A DNA stretch of 64,000 bases, taken from the NCBI GenBank assembly GCA_020638975.1, contig JACKHN010000033.1:1-64000 (forward strand), given 5' to 3'. The stretch's first letter is position 1. Each line of letters starts with the position of its first letter. Source of the stretch: Planctomycetaceae bacterium (GTDB taxonomy: Bacteria; Planctomycetota; Planctomycetia; Pirellulales; Pirellulaceae). The notes beneath the pieces are model-generated. The model made no database searches, was not told the origin of the DNA, and saw only the letters and a program-made list of their open reading frames with translations. The position numbers and the translations under genes are program-made. Positions 8,083-16,146 of this stretch are shown here, piece after piece.

Positions 8083-8810
8083 GAGATTACACTTTTCGGA
8101 TATACGCGTGAACTGTTGGTAAGTTCTTGAAGCACCGGATCAAAGCTAAGTTGCTCTGATGCGAGTAGGTGAAGGGCGTGTTGCTTCGAAGACAGCAGTT
8201 CGCACGACGAGTTGCCAATCAGTTTGCCGAATTGGATTCCTTCCTCCGTCACTTGATGGAGAAGCTGAGCAGAGATCGCTGGATTCTCAGCAAATAGCCG
8301 ATAGCGAGCGACAAAGCTCAGGTTTCGCACTAGTGGCGTTCTGAACAACTCCCGTTCCGTGACGACATGAAAACTCCACTCGCGATTCGCGGCAAGAGTT
8401 GCGGCGACCGCGAGCTTTCTCTGTACAACTTCCGTAGCGAGCTTACGCGAAGGTTTGACTTCGATCAGAAGGTACGTTCCGTCTAACATCGAAACGAGAA
8501 AATCCGGGACGACATAGCTATAACGCTCGCCAGTCGTTCGGTCGCGGCGTGTCTTTGGCTCTTGCTCTAACAGGCGAATTTGCGTGCCCTGCCTCGATTC
8601 ATTCCATCCGTACCAGATCTTCATCGGCTGTTCCTGGATTTGCCTTGCGACCGGACAGCCCGCAAGGACGATGGCCAAAGCCCGCTCTAATTGTCCTTGG
8701 CACCGAAGGGAGCGGCCTATCTTTGGACAAGGCACCATCACAAACGAGCCTGGCGTGCGTCGTCGCAGCCGAAATGTTGAGTCGGGCCGAGTTCCAATTG
8801 AGTCGCTCAT
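7965..8810 (-). CDS. tnsA: TnsA-like endonuclease, 5'-end cutting subunit
   Basis: 281 residues from the ATG at 8808-8810, with GAGGTC upstream. The N-terminal catalytic region is a PD-(D/E)XK nuclease: E42 (GQLERAL), D103 (YVVPDFLV), then E117-V-K119 (LLIEVKPS), plus the family signature QIQEQPM before the core. TnsA cuts the 5' ends of the transposon so that it leaves by cut-and-paste; elements lacking TnsA form cointegrates. The C-terminal half is the TnsC-contacting helical domain. The last 39 codons run into tnsB in a different frame, an unusually deep overlap. It follows the Ku gene by 34 bases in the same direction. The nuclease call is based on motif order and context. Confidence 0.88.
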   Translation of the reverse strand: MSDSIGTRPDSTFRLRRRTPGSFVMVPCPKIGRSLRCQGQLERALAIVLAGCPVARQIQEQPMKIWYGWNESRQGTQIRLLEQEPKTRRDRTTGERYSYVVPDFLVSMLDGTYLLIEVKPSRKLATEVVQRKLAVAATLAANREWSFHVVTERELFRTPLVRNLSFVARYRLFAENPAISAQLLHQVTEEGIQFGKLIGNSSCELLSSKQHALHLLASEQLSFDPVLQELTNSSRVYPKSVISWDPFDLAWASSFYSMDGPIVWSANSPTTATLPKTQNST

Positions 8811-8844
8811 TGCGGACCTCATCGAGAAGTAACGAGGGCGAACG

Positions 8845-9675
8845 TTAGGCCGCTTTGGCAAGTTTCCGCCGTCGCGGCAATTCTTGATCGTTGGCGTTAC
8901 GATTAGCTACAGGGTGTTTGTTGCGATTGGGGTCCGCTGGTGTCAATTTGCTCTGAATTAGCGACAGGAGCTTGTCCCCTGAATCATCGTGATAACCGGA
9001 TAAGTCGAATGGGCCGCTGGCTTTGTCGATCACTTTCGACAACGTACGGACGCTAGTCCGCGACGGACTGGTTCCATTCGTATTGAGCGGGACGCACGCG
9101 CGTCGCGCTAGTGGATCGTGCAAAGTGTGCAATAGCAAGGCGCCTTCCGCAGGATGAACGACAACTAGATGTAGTCGTTGTGACAGGACTGTCTGGCCGA
9201 GTGCCCACATCTGTTTCTCTTCTAGCGCAGCCCTGATGAGGGCGAACGCGGGACCTGCCGCCAGACTAGCTGGTGATAGGAACAAACTGCGCCCGGCCAG
9301 GAGTGCAAGGTCGAGTTGGTCGCCGGGAAAGAAACGCTCCAACTTGATCGTCTTGTCATCCGTAGGCGTTAACTCAGCGAGTTCATCGTGCGACAGTTCA
9401 ACGAGGCAGTCATTCGAGTACTGGTAGGCTTTCCCGATCTCCTCAGCAGTGACAGCTCCGTGTACCGAGCATGTCTTGCAATAGGAGATTCGATGGCCAC
9501 AACCGCGGTGAACGTGACATAGCTGACTCGCCGAATTGGAATCGATGGTCGAGAAAGCTTTAACCGGAACCGACAGATCCGCGACTTTCAGCGTGCCGAT
9601 CCAGCTTGCGCGGCTTGCGGCAGGTGCCCGAGGTAATACTCGACGAGAGTGAGCCAGCAATCTATTTGTCGCCAT
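8845..9675 (-). CDS. ku: Ku-like DNA end-binding protein in the transposition operon
   Basis: 276 residues from the ATG at 9673-9675, with AAAGGAG six bases upstream. The order of motifs matches bacterial Ku: an N-terminal W-x-G-x-L (SWIGTLKV) followed by SVPVKAFST; the H-x-C-G-x-R-I-x-Y-K/C segment (CGHRISYCKTC); GKAYQYSNDCLVELSHDEL; FFPGDQLDLAL; SLFLSPASLAAGPAFALIRA; then a region ending in LLLHTLHDPLARRA. The tail after about 230 is basic, as in Ku proteins that bind DNA outside the ring. Bacterial Ku forms a homodimeric ring on double-strand ends and recruits LigD. No LigD lies nearby. The gene sits 34 bases before tnsA and must share its transcript, so a role in protecting or repairing ends produced by transposition is inferred. 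Confidence 0.82.
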   Translation of the reverse strand: MATNRLLAHSRRVLPRAPAASRASWIGTLKVADLSVPVKAFSTIDSNSASQLCHVHRGCGHRISYCKTCSVHGAVTAEEIGKAYQYSNDCLVELSHDELAELTPTDDKTIKLERFFPGDQLDLALLAGRSLFLSPASLAAGPAFALIRAALEEKQMWALGQTVLSQRLHLVVVHPAEGALLLHTLHDPLARRACVPLNTNGTSPSRTSVRTLSKVIDKASGPFDLSGYHDDSGDKLLSLIQSKLTPADPNRNKHPVANRNANDQELPRRRKLAKAA

Positions 9676-9727
9676 GAGTTTCTCCTTTCGTGATGCATAG
9701 GGCATTAGTAGTTGGCTTGAAATCGTT

Positions 9728-9748
9728 CATCATCATCATCATCATCAT
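9728..9748. repeat. Seven-copy CAT trinucleotide run
   Basis: Seven uninterrupted CAT units lie at 9728-9748, continuing into CGTCGTCG. On the minus strand this is a (GAT)n run after (GAC)n. It overlaps the stop of the 42-residue membrane peptide and the gap before ku, so slippage here would move the stop codon or the spacing to ku. Confidence 0.8.
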
Positions 9749-9873
9749 CGTCGTCGCCGCGTACTGCGCCGGCGGCCGACATTGAATCCCTTACGGCTGC
9801 CTTCCCGCTTCCCCCGCTTGTAAGTCCACCATGCGATTCCAGACAAAATGGCCAGAACGATTATGCTGTCCAT
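9745..9873 (-). CDS. 42-residue single-pass membrane peptide
   Basis: The ATG at 9871-9873 has an excellent site (TAAGGAG, six-base spacing). The product begins MDSIIVLAILSGIAWWTY, one membrane helix, and continues with a very basic tail (KRGKREGSRKG, then RRRSTRRRRR). The stop falls inside the trinucleotide run. It is the last gene before ku, 69 bases away, on the same strand, so it is probably in the transposition operon. No family was recognised. The strong ribosome binding site and clear topology argue that it is translated. Confidence 0.6.
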   Translation of the reverse strand: MDSIIVLAILSGIAWWTYKRGKREGSRKGFNVGRRRSTRRRR

Positions 9874-9946
9874 TGACACTCCTTATTCGATGCGAAAATT
9901 CGAAACGATAAAGTCACTGCGCCGAGAGCGCAGAGAGTCGAGGCAC

Positions 9947-10087
9947 TCAGGGTTCGTGAGGAGGGCCTCGGATCCAACACGTGATCGGCTGTAGCAAGCC
10001 GGACGCGACGCTCCAATTTGCACCGTTTGTCGCGGCGGAAAATCGCGGCGTTTGGGCAGCCAACGACCGACGATCGAGGTTGGTCAT
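9947..10087 (-). CDS. Possible 46-residue peptide
   Basis: A short frame with ATG at 10085-10087 preceded by AGAGGA at suitable spacing. The product begins MTNLDRRSLAAQTPRF and shows no recognisable domain or membrane segment. It lies 73 bases upstream of the 42-residue membrane peptide, in the likely leader of the transposition operon. Support is only the ribosome binding site and position. Confidence 0.3.
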   Translation of the reverse strand: MTNLDRRSLAAQTPRFSAATNGANWSVASGLLQPITCWIRGPPHEP

Positions 10088-10533
10088 GATAAATTCCTCT
10101 TGTTGTGAGCAAGCAAACGATGCCGAGTGAATTGAAGTGTGTGGTGAGCAGGCCAGCGAGAGTCACTGGTTGCGTATGCGACCAAGTCGCTGTGAAGTCG
10201 CGAGATATCCGCTTCAGCACAAGGGTACCGCGAGCGAATTTGTCTCTGAATCGCCCATGTGTGCCCGAGTAGAGTCGATGGCCCGATCAAGTAGGAGACT
10301 CGCGATAGCTAATGCGTTCTCTCTATGTTATATGACGCAAAAAGCTGCTGGATTTAGTAAGCCGTTCGACTTCAATGGGCCTGTGGCGAGTATGCACCGT
10401 TAGAATGTTGCTGCGAGGGGCACGCCAGAGGCGGTGTGATTTCAACTAGCTGCGGCTCATGGCTAAGGAACATTGCCGCATGCATTACAGGAACCGATTT
10501 CACTTCCGCCGCTCGATTCTGAACGCATCCCTT
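10088..10533. other. Gene-poor stretch upstream of the transposition operon
   Basis: No convincing coding sequence. It must contain the promoter of the leftward operon. An AT-rich patch (TATGTTATATGACGC, about 10326-10340) could supply a -10 element on the minus strand, but I cannot identify a matching -35 box with confidence. Confidence 0.4.
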
Positions 10534-11001
10534 TCAAGTGAGCAAGCCGCGCTCCCGTTCGTAGTCTATCCACTGCGCCATCAACTCGACGAACTCGCTA
10601 CTTCGGGAAAGGAATTCAGCAAGCGAACTCACGTATTCGTCCGGGACCGACCAAGTTTCCGGAATCTGGTCGAGTATCCCTCGAATTCGATGAGGTGTCA
10701 CCGAGTACACTTGGTCGAGCCAAGATCGAAACATGGACGCTTTGGTGACAACGCCCTCGAGATACGGCGAGTGTAAATCGAATGCGGCTTCAGACCATTT
10801 AAGACTCGTATCCCACGCGTCATCCATGTTGACATGGAACGCGAATGAGGCGTCGAGAAAGAGAGGCCCGCCGACTCGGCTGCGGTACAGTGTGTCATAC
10901 TTTGCGTCAACTTGAAGGAGAACCCAATTGTCAAAGACTGCCTTGCCATAAAAGGCAGAAACATCTCCAAAGAGCTGTCGAATGTGCTTGCCATCTTCCA
11001 T
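10534..11001 (-). CDS. Hypothetical protein within the transposon
   Basis: A 155-residue frame; the first ATG (10999-11001) is directly preceded by GGGAGG with almost no spacing, so the true start may be a few codons further in. The composition is protein-like: aromatic residues are well distributed (GPLFLDASFAFHVNMDDAW, MFRSWLDQVYSV, FVELMAQWIDYERERG), suggesting a mixed alpha/beta, then helical, soluble protein. No family was recognised. It is on the same strand as the transposition operon but about 440 bases upstream of it, and downstream of the repressor gene. Confidence 0.55.
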   Translation of the reverse strand: MEDGKHIRQLFGDVSAFYGKAVFDNWVLLQVDAKYDTLYRSRVGGPLFLDASFAFHVNMDDAWDTSLKWSEAAFDLHSPYLEGVVTKASMFRSWLDQVYSVTPHRIRGILDQIPETWSVPDEYVSSLAEFLSRSSEFVELMAQWIDYERERGLLT

Positions 11002-11380
11002 CCTCCCTAGAGACTGATACTTGCAGCTTCTGTCCTCGCGCGAAAAAAGGACGCTGGACGACGACCGCTCCTGCCGCCCCGACCAAGGGGCACATCAGAA
11101 CAGCACATGGCCAGCGCCTCATTCGGGGCGCGGCTCAAAATGCTGCTTCTGATGTTCAAGGGCCGAAGCCCAGGTTGGTCGTTTGGCAGGAAGCAACTTC
11201 TTGACGCTCGAGCGTCGGTCAAATTGTCACATTAGCGCCAGTAACTTGGTAACCGGCGGATTCCTCCTCGAAGATTGATCAACAATGTCACTCGCCACAT
11301 TCTATCGCAAAGTGATTCTTAGCAACAGCGTTTCTGTCTGTGAAAGGCAACGCGCCTTGATGCAATCTTGGGTCCGTCGA
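11002..11380. other. Intergenic stretch with a 14-bp perfect palindrome
   Basis: No supported gene. At 11203-11216 there is a perfect palindrome GACGCTCGAGCGTC, extended by TT and GGTCAA flanks. It lies between the repressor stop and the next leftward gene and could be a protein site; a terminator is less likely, as no T-run follows. Confidence 0.45.
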
Positions 11381-12037
11381 TTAGATAAGCGCCGACCACA
11401 CGATGCCGATGCAGTGACCGGTTATCGGACAGTCGCCGGGTAGATTGTTGTCGTTTGCGACGCGGCTCCAACTCCCATCCTTATTCGCGCGGGCAAGAAA
11501 CGATTTCTTGCGATAGCTAACTACGTGGATCTCGGCTTCGTCACGCTGTAACTGAGAGATCAAAATGAGATCTCCCTGCCGCAGTCTCCCTTGCACATCG
11601 TTGTGACCGAACTGCAGAACGTACGGGTATCTCGTCAACCCGATTCTCCCCGCAGCCACACCAGCGATCTCAACACCGGCGCCGTTCCACGTCGGATGTT
11701 GTCGTGGCTCGCCTTCGATAGGATGCGAGAACAGCGGTAGCCAGACCGTGCTGTTGGCTGTTGCTGTCGAGGCGTGTGGTGTCGGGTTCTCCATTGAATT
11801 GCTGATTCCCATTAGCCATTGGAAATTCACATCGAATTCCTCACCTAACCGCCGCGCGACCAATTCGGTCATTGGACGTCTTGACCGCTTGATATCGGAG
11901 ACATACTGCGGCGGCAAACCCGCTTTCACAGCGACCTGCGCTTGATTAAGTCCTCGCTCGGCCAGCGACTCAAGGAGATCGCTCAACCGCTGAGCGGACA
12001 GCCCGACCGCCGACAGATCTTCGTTAACTTTCGCCAT
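11381..12037 (-). CDS. XRE/S24-type repressor with degenerate peptidase site
   Basis: 218 residues from the ATG at 12035-12037. The N-terminal HTH (LNQAQVAVKAGLPPQYVSDI, about 32-51) is an XRE/Cro type. The C-terminal half (LPLFSHPIEGEP to the end) has the LexA/CI S24 beta fold, with the core YVLQFGHNDVQGRLRQGDL. In active members the segment reads G-x-S-M; here the position of the nucleophile serine is replaced (GHNDVQG), so self-cleavage is unlikely. It is divergent from the five-gene operon at 12253 and faces the promoter/operator at 12074-12107. It is probably the element's master repressor. Without the serine it would need another induction route, for example a partner protein or ligand. 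Confidence 0.78.
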   Translation of the reverse strand: MAKVNEDLSAVGLSAQRLSDLLESLAERGLNQAQVAVKAGLPPQYVSDIKRSRRPMTELVARRLGEEFDVNFQWLMGISNSMENPTPHASTATANSTVWLPLFSHPIEGEPRQHPTWNGAGVEIAGVAAGRIGLTRYPYVLQFGHNDVQGRLRQGDLILISQLQRDEAEIHVVSYRKKSFLARANKDGSWSRVANDNNLPGDCPITGHCIGIVWSALI

Positions 12038-12073
12038 TGACAACTCGCTCAGTGTTGAGGAAAAGGATAAGAC

Positions 12074-12102
12074 TTGACACGTAACGTGGTACTACATAAG
12101 AT
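12074..12102 (+). promoter_or_regulatory. Strong sigma-70-like promoter for the five-gene operon
   Basis: Consensus -35 TTGACA (12074-12079), an exact 17-base spacer and -10 TAAGAT (12097-12102) face the plus-strand operon. The leader to the ATG at 12253 is about 140 bases. Confidence 0.75.
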
Positions 12103-12107
12103 ACCAC
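12086..12107. promoter_or_regulatory. Inverted-repeat operator over the -10 box
   Basis: GTGGTA (12086-12091) and TACCAC (12102-12107) are perfect inverted arms separated by 10 bases. They bracket the -10 region of the strong promoter, so a dimeric repressor bound here would block it. The adjacent XRE/S24-like protein is the obvious candidate. Confidence 0.65.
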
Positions 12108-12252
12108 AACAGTGATGCTCTGAAGAGGGTATTCAAGGCACCGGGAGCCGGGCTCCCGAGCTGATACGGTAAGTCGTAGAACGATATTAACATCTCTTGA
12201 TGGGATCAAGCAGGCTTTGCACGTCGAGGATAATGAAAGGAATCGAAACGCG

Positions 12253-13461
12253 ATGTCTTGCGAGATGCTTCAGAAAATTGTCGAGCTAACTACAGCAGCA
12301 ATCGCCACAGGAGCGTGGAGATTCTTGGAGGGAGTATCGAGCGCGCGACAATTGATTCGCACTGGTTCGTCCTTGCTGGAAACGCTTGCTCAAGAGTTTC
12401 CCCAGGAACAACTTGAGTCTGCGCGAATCCTTATCCGTCGGCCTGACAATCAGCTTGATCTCAATCCGGTTCTTGCCGGCGATTCGGTAAAGGGCCTCCT
12501 TCTCCGCCAAAGCGAAGCAAATGTACCATTCGATTTTGTAAATTGCTCTGGGGCTCTTACGACGAATGGGCCACCTGCGTTTGATTCCCCCACTGACTAC
12601 TTGACAGAAAAATGGAGTCGCGACGACAAGAATATTCTCGTTGCGTTTACAGATGATGATATTGTCGTGCTGCGGATGTTAGGCATTCCCTGCACGAGCT
12701 CGGCGGGGCTAACGGATCTAAGCGGCCAGCAATTACGTAGTCTGTGCGGCGATCCGCACATCTATCGCACCGCCGCACCAAGTTGCCGAAGCTTCCCTGC
12801 TGTTACGACGGGTAACTATCGTCTTGTGCTCATCGGATGGTGCCTAGCCGACCTGAATTCAGATCCATCAGAAACGATGCAGACCGTCGTCACTCGCTTG
12901 AACAGTGCCGAGGACGTCTTCGGACTCGATACTTCAACGAGAATCGCGATCTGGCAACCGAGCGCGGACGACTGCAGGCGTATTGGTGTGGCCGCCGAGT
13001 TTGCTGACCTAAATCAGGTTCGAAGGCTCATCTCGCAGAGCGTTCAAAGTTCGACTTTCTCCGTGCGCGAGCTTCCAGAATGTGCCTCGTCACGCAGCGG
13101 CACAGACTACATTGTTGCTCGTCGTGAATTGCTACGCACGATGAGCCGCGCTAGAGAGTTCGGTTTTCAGTCCCCAGACGTGTCCAAGCGGCTAGAGGAC
13201 TTCAATCGCTCATTCGACAGCAGCATTGTGGATGCAATCATCAAGGATGCGATGTCAGCAGCCGATTCAATCGAACGTTCCTTGCTGCTTGCGGCTGCCG
13301 AGTTGATGGGGAGTTGGCACGCATCCAGTCCTCTAGTTCAGTCGTCGGAGAATTCCGAGGCCGATGTTTGCGACGCTTTCGAGGATCCGTCGCTGCGGCA
13401 GCGGCTCCGCATGATTGATGGCCTAGTAAAGATCCATCGAGAACTGTCGCGAAACAAGTGA
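12253..13461 (+). CDS. Unrecognised protein, paralogue of the protein at 14351
   Basis: 402 residues from ATG 12253, preceded by GAAAGGAA; a TTG at 12217 would add 12 residues. No family was recognised. It shares three blocks in the same order with the protein at 14351-15784: ILVAFTDDDIVVLRMLGIP (versus LFVAFEIEDVVILRACGLP), YRLVLIGWCLADL followed by RIAIWQP (versus AQLVLIGWKPSEL and EIGLWQV), and a C-terminal helix pair around RSLLLAAAELMGSWHA (versus RTLLMSMAEISNVFHA). The first block, a strand ending in acidic residues and followed by a G-[IL]-P turn, faintly recalls a TOPRIM fold; that is speculation. It is the first gene of an operon under the 12074 promoter. Confidence 0.7.
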   Translation: MSCEMLQKIVELTTAAIATGAWRFLEGVSSARQLIRTGSSLLETLAQEFPQEQLESARILIRRPDNQLDLNPVLAGDSVKGLLLRQSEANVPFDFVNCSGALTTNGPPAFDSPTDYLTEKWSRDDKNILVAFTDDDIVVLRMLGIPCTSSAGLTDLSGQQLRSLCGDPHIYRTAAPSCRSFPAVTTGNYRLVLIGWCLADLNSDPSETMQTVVTRLNSAEDVFGLDTSTRIAIWQPSADDCRRIGVAAEFADLNQVRRLISQSVQSSTFSVRELPECASSRSGTDYIVARRELLRTMSRAREFGFQSPDVSKRLEDFNRSFDSSIVDAIIKDAMSAADSIERSLLLAAAELMGSWHASSPLVQSSENSEADVCDAFEDPSLRQRLRMIDGLVKIHRELSRNK

Positions 13462-13504
13462 TTGCCCAGACTATGTGTCCTTCCATTTGTGACGGAAACA
13501 GGCG

Positions 13505-14338
13505 ATGACACCTGATATCGATACTAAACCCAACATGGAACACCGCATTGGCGGCCCAGCCTATCGCTGGAAACTTGCTCAACGGTATGTGGCCTCGCGT
13601 TCCAAGATGCAATTGGATGAAATTACGCAGCAGACTTGCGCATACATGCGGATATATCGGCAGATTGGTTGGGAACGTGCCACTAGTGAGTACCCAGCGA
13701 TTGCTGCTGCGGTCGAGTTGTCTAAAAACAATTGTGCTTTTCAGTCGCTCAAGTTGTCCGTATTGGCAAATCTACCGAGGGCTGAAGTAGCCGCTAGGTT
13801 GGGAGTTACGCAGGAAATCATCGAAGTCGCCGAGAAGCTATTTTTCGAAATACATGACATGGCTGAGGCATCAAGTTGGATGGCCTCCCATGTCTTTGTC
13901 CCGGAGGCCAAGTTCGGAAGCAAGGAGTTGGCTGCAAGAATGAAAGTAGCATTCTACGGTGGGCCCGTGTTGGCCCACGCCTTGTTGGACGCTGGTGACA
14001 ACTTGCCTATCAACGACGCACAGCGGCTCGTCGACCAAGAAACCCTTCTGCATAGCAAGCTTCAGGCCGCCTTAGCGTTCGACTTGGACACGAAATCGGC
14101 TGAAGAGTTTCTCAAAATCTATTTGGAGTACGATCTCCAAGTTAAACAGCTTCAGTTTGAGCGAGAGAAGTTCCAATACGAATGCGAGCAAGCTCGCGAG
14201 ACGTGCATGTCCGGCAATAACGGGCAGGCAGAGGTTGAGTCGTCGAGTGATCCGCATCAACACGATTCAACTGAAAATCCCGGCGAAGGTCAATTCGCAG
14301 GCCGAGACCAAGTCGGCAACAAACAACGCGTGGCATAG
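13505..14338 (+). CDS. HTH-containing protein of unknown function
   Basis: 277 residues, starting at ATG 13505 (an ATG at 13535 is also possible). A sigma-like HTH lies at about 95-120 (LPRAEVAARLGVTQEIIEV), followed by KLFFEIHDM, a pattern that I associate with planctomycete phage- or transposon-borne proteins that resemble small terminase or regulator subunits. The region 195-240 is a charged helix (YDLQVKQLQFEREKFQYECE) likely to form a coiled coil, and the tail is polar and disordered. It sits between the two paralogues, 43 bases after the first and 12 before the second, and is clearly cotranscribed. DNA binding is predicted; the job is unknown. Confidence 0.7.
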   Translation: MTPDIDTKPNMEHRIGGPAYRWKLAQRYVASRSKMQLDEITQQTCAYMRIYRQIGWERATSEYPAIAAAVELSKNNCAFQSLKLSVLANLPRAEVAARLGVTQEIIEVAEKLFFEIHDMAEASSWMASHVFVPEAKFGSKELAARMKVAFYGGPVLAHALLDAGDNLPINDAQRLVDQETLLHSKLQAALAFDLDTKSAEEFLKIYLEYDLQVKQLQFEREKFQYECEQARETCMSGNNGQAEVESSSDPHQHDSTENPGEGQFAGRDQVGNKQRVA

Positions 14339-14350
14339 AGGAGTTGAACC

Positions 14351-15784
14351 ATGTCATCTATCGGAAAGAAGGCGAACATCTTGAAACGCCTACTCGAACA
14401 CTGCCAGAAACGCACACGTATGGCGATTGGCTTTCTCGAAGTTGATGATGACGTTTACGAATGTCCATCTGATCCGGCGAAGCTGATGGGTTTGCTTACT
14501 GAAGAATTTTCGGTTGAGGAGCTGTGTGCCTGTGGTATTGCCAATATGGAGGATGCTGCGGGCGGGCTCGTTCCAGCGATTACTGATGGCGACGCGATCA
14601 TCGTAATGCGTGATCCGAAAACCAACGAGCCGTTTGAATTGCTAACGAAAGCAGGCTGCCTTTCACCGGGGTCACTACCAACCTTGGAGATTCTTTGCGA
14701 TCACCGCACTCAACGAATGTTGAAGCAGTCCGACGGCGACCTGTTCGTTGCATTTGAGATTGAGGACGTAGTTATACTTCGAGCGTGTGGGTTACCGGCG
14801 ACGCTCGCGGTGGGCCTCGACGACTTACCTTTGGAGAAGCTCGACCAGTTTTGTGAATCGTTTAGTCTCAGCTGCCTCAAGAGTGAACGGTGTGTGTCCC
14901 GCGAAGAAGCTGAAGCTGAGCATAAGGATCAATCTGCGTTCCACCCCGACGACCCAATTCGCCGCATGGCGATGGATTTGAAACGCGACCAAAGCGTTAG
15001 TTCGTCGCCATCGTCGACTGTTGCTGGCCCCGATCTACGAGCTCAGTCAAGCCCTGCACAGTTGGTACTCATTGGATGGAAGCCGTCGGAACTTTCCGTC
15101 GATGTACCTAGTGAGCTAAAGGCGGTTGTTGATCACCTTGACCAACTCAACCGTTTCATGCGAGTTGAAGTATACGAGATCGGTTTGTGGCAGGTCGATG
15201 AGGAGCGGGTCGAACAACTGCGCTTCATCGCGGAGCGTCACAATGCTGACTGCTTCGAGACAGCGTTGCTCGATGCATTAGACGAGATCGATGTCAGTAT
15301 CGTCCATTTTGGCAAGAAGAAGTTGGTACAAGGGCCGCCAGCCGACTATCCGACGGCGCTAACTCGTTTGCAGGAGGGCGCGTTGTCGGACGGAGGACTG
15401 GGGTTTCCCGGGCCGGACCAAAGGAAAGATGCGTGGAGCGATGTTCAAAGGCTTCTCAATAAGCAAATCGTAAACCCACTCCGCGAAGCAGCGTTGACGA
15501 TGGGCGACCCTGTTCAGCGAACGCTGCTTATGAGCATGGCAGAGATTAGCAACGTCTTTCACGCACAGACTGCACTAGTCGGCGAACAACTTAACCGCAA
15601 GATTGTCGACGGCAGTGCCCAATTGCCTGTAGACCAGTTCAAGAACTTGATGGCGATGGCGGATCGACTCATCGACATCGCAAAGGCGACGAAAAGATGC
15701 ACTCAACTCCAATCAACGATCATCGAGTCACAGACACTCGACTCACCGAGTATCCCACTCTTGCGTCACTCCGAATATCAGTAG
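14351..15784 (+). CDS. Unrecognised protein, paralogue of the protein at 12253
   Basis: 477 residues from ATG 14351 with GAGGAG nine bases upstream. It shares three ordered blocks with the first operon protein (see that entry) but has extra material: a different N-terminus (ILKRLLEHCQKRTRMAIGFL), a Ser-rich linker at about 205-235 and a longer C-terminus. The last 88 bases overlap the next gene in another frame. Two diverged members of one unknown family in one operon, separated by an HTH protein, suggest a heteromeric complex or two specificity variants of one role. No catalytic motif is identifiable by eye. Confidence 0.72.
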   Translation: MSSIGKKANILKRLLEHCQKRTRMAIGFLEVDDDVYECPSDPAKLMGLLTEEFSVEELCACGIANMEDAAGGLVPAITDGDAIIVMRDPKTNEPFELLTKAGCLSPGSLPTLEILCDHRTQRMLKQSDGDLFVAFEIEDVVILRACGLPATLAVGLDDLPLEKLDQFCESFSLSCLKSERCVSREEAEAEHKDQSAFHPDDPIRRMAMDLKRDQSVSSSPSSTVAGPDLRAQSSPAQLVLIGWKPSELSVDVPSELKAVVDHLDQLNRFMRVEVYEIGLWQVDEERVEQLRFIAERHNADCFETALLDALDEIDVSIVHFGKKKLVQGPPADYPTALTRLQEGALSDGGLGFPGPDQRKDAWSDVQRLLNKQIVNPLREAALTMGDPVQRTLLMSMAEISNVFHAQTALVGEQLNRKIVDGSAQLPVDQFKNLMAMADRLIDIAKATKRCTQLQSTIIESQTLDSPSIPLLRHSEYQ

Positions 15785-16134
15785 ACCACTTTACCGAGTT
15801 GGCGAGACAAGGGTTTGTAACCGAAGAGAAGCGAGGTGATCGAAGATACTATAAGCTCCGATTCCGCTCTGGTGGGAAGCAGATTGTACGTTACGTCGGT
15901 GACGCCGAACGTGCAGCTGCTGTCGCGCAGGAGCTGTCGACTGTCCAGAGCGAATTGAAGTCCATGCGAGAGTTAAAGGCAATAACGAAGATTGCGAACC
16001 GGGCCCTTCGAGAGAGCAAGATGGTTCTGGAACCATTACTCAAAGCCAGCGGCCTTGTGTTCCATGGATTCGCTATCAGGCGGCCACGGCAGCGAAGCAG
16101 TGACGTTTCCAAGAAGTCGAACTCCGATCCATAA
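15697..16134 (+). CDS. Small basic protein, possible nucleic-acid binder
   Basis: 145 residues from ATG 15697 (AAAGG ten bases upstream); the frame overlaps the preceding gene by 88 bases, so a later start near 15799 is possible. The core (DRRYYKLRFRSGGKQIVRYV, then GDAERAAAVAQEL) is a beta-rich, strongly basic motif followed by a helix. I have seen this type of motif (YYKLRxR, GKQxVRYVG) in uncharacterised planctomycete mobile-element proteins but cannot name a family. The C-terminus is helical and basic. It is the fourth gene of the repressor-controlled operon. Confidence 0.6.
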   Translation: MHSTPINDHRVTDTRLTEYPTLASLRISVDHFTELARQGFVTEEKRGDRRYYKLRFRSGGKQIVRYVGDAERAAAVAQELSTVQSELKSMRELKAITKIANRALRESKMVLEPLLKASGLVFHGFAIRRPRQRSSDVSKKSNSDP

Positions 16135-16146
16135 AGGAGGATCACA

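Noticed and set aside
10137..10403. 88-codon plus-strand frame upstream of the transposition operon
   Set aside because: No ribosome binding site and unnatural composition; it lies across the likely promoter region.
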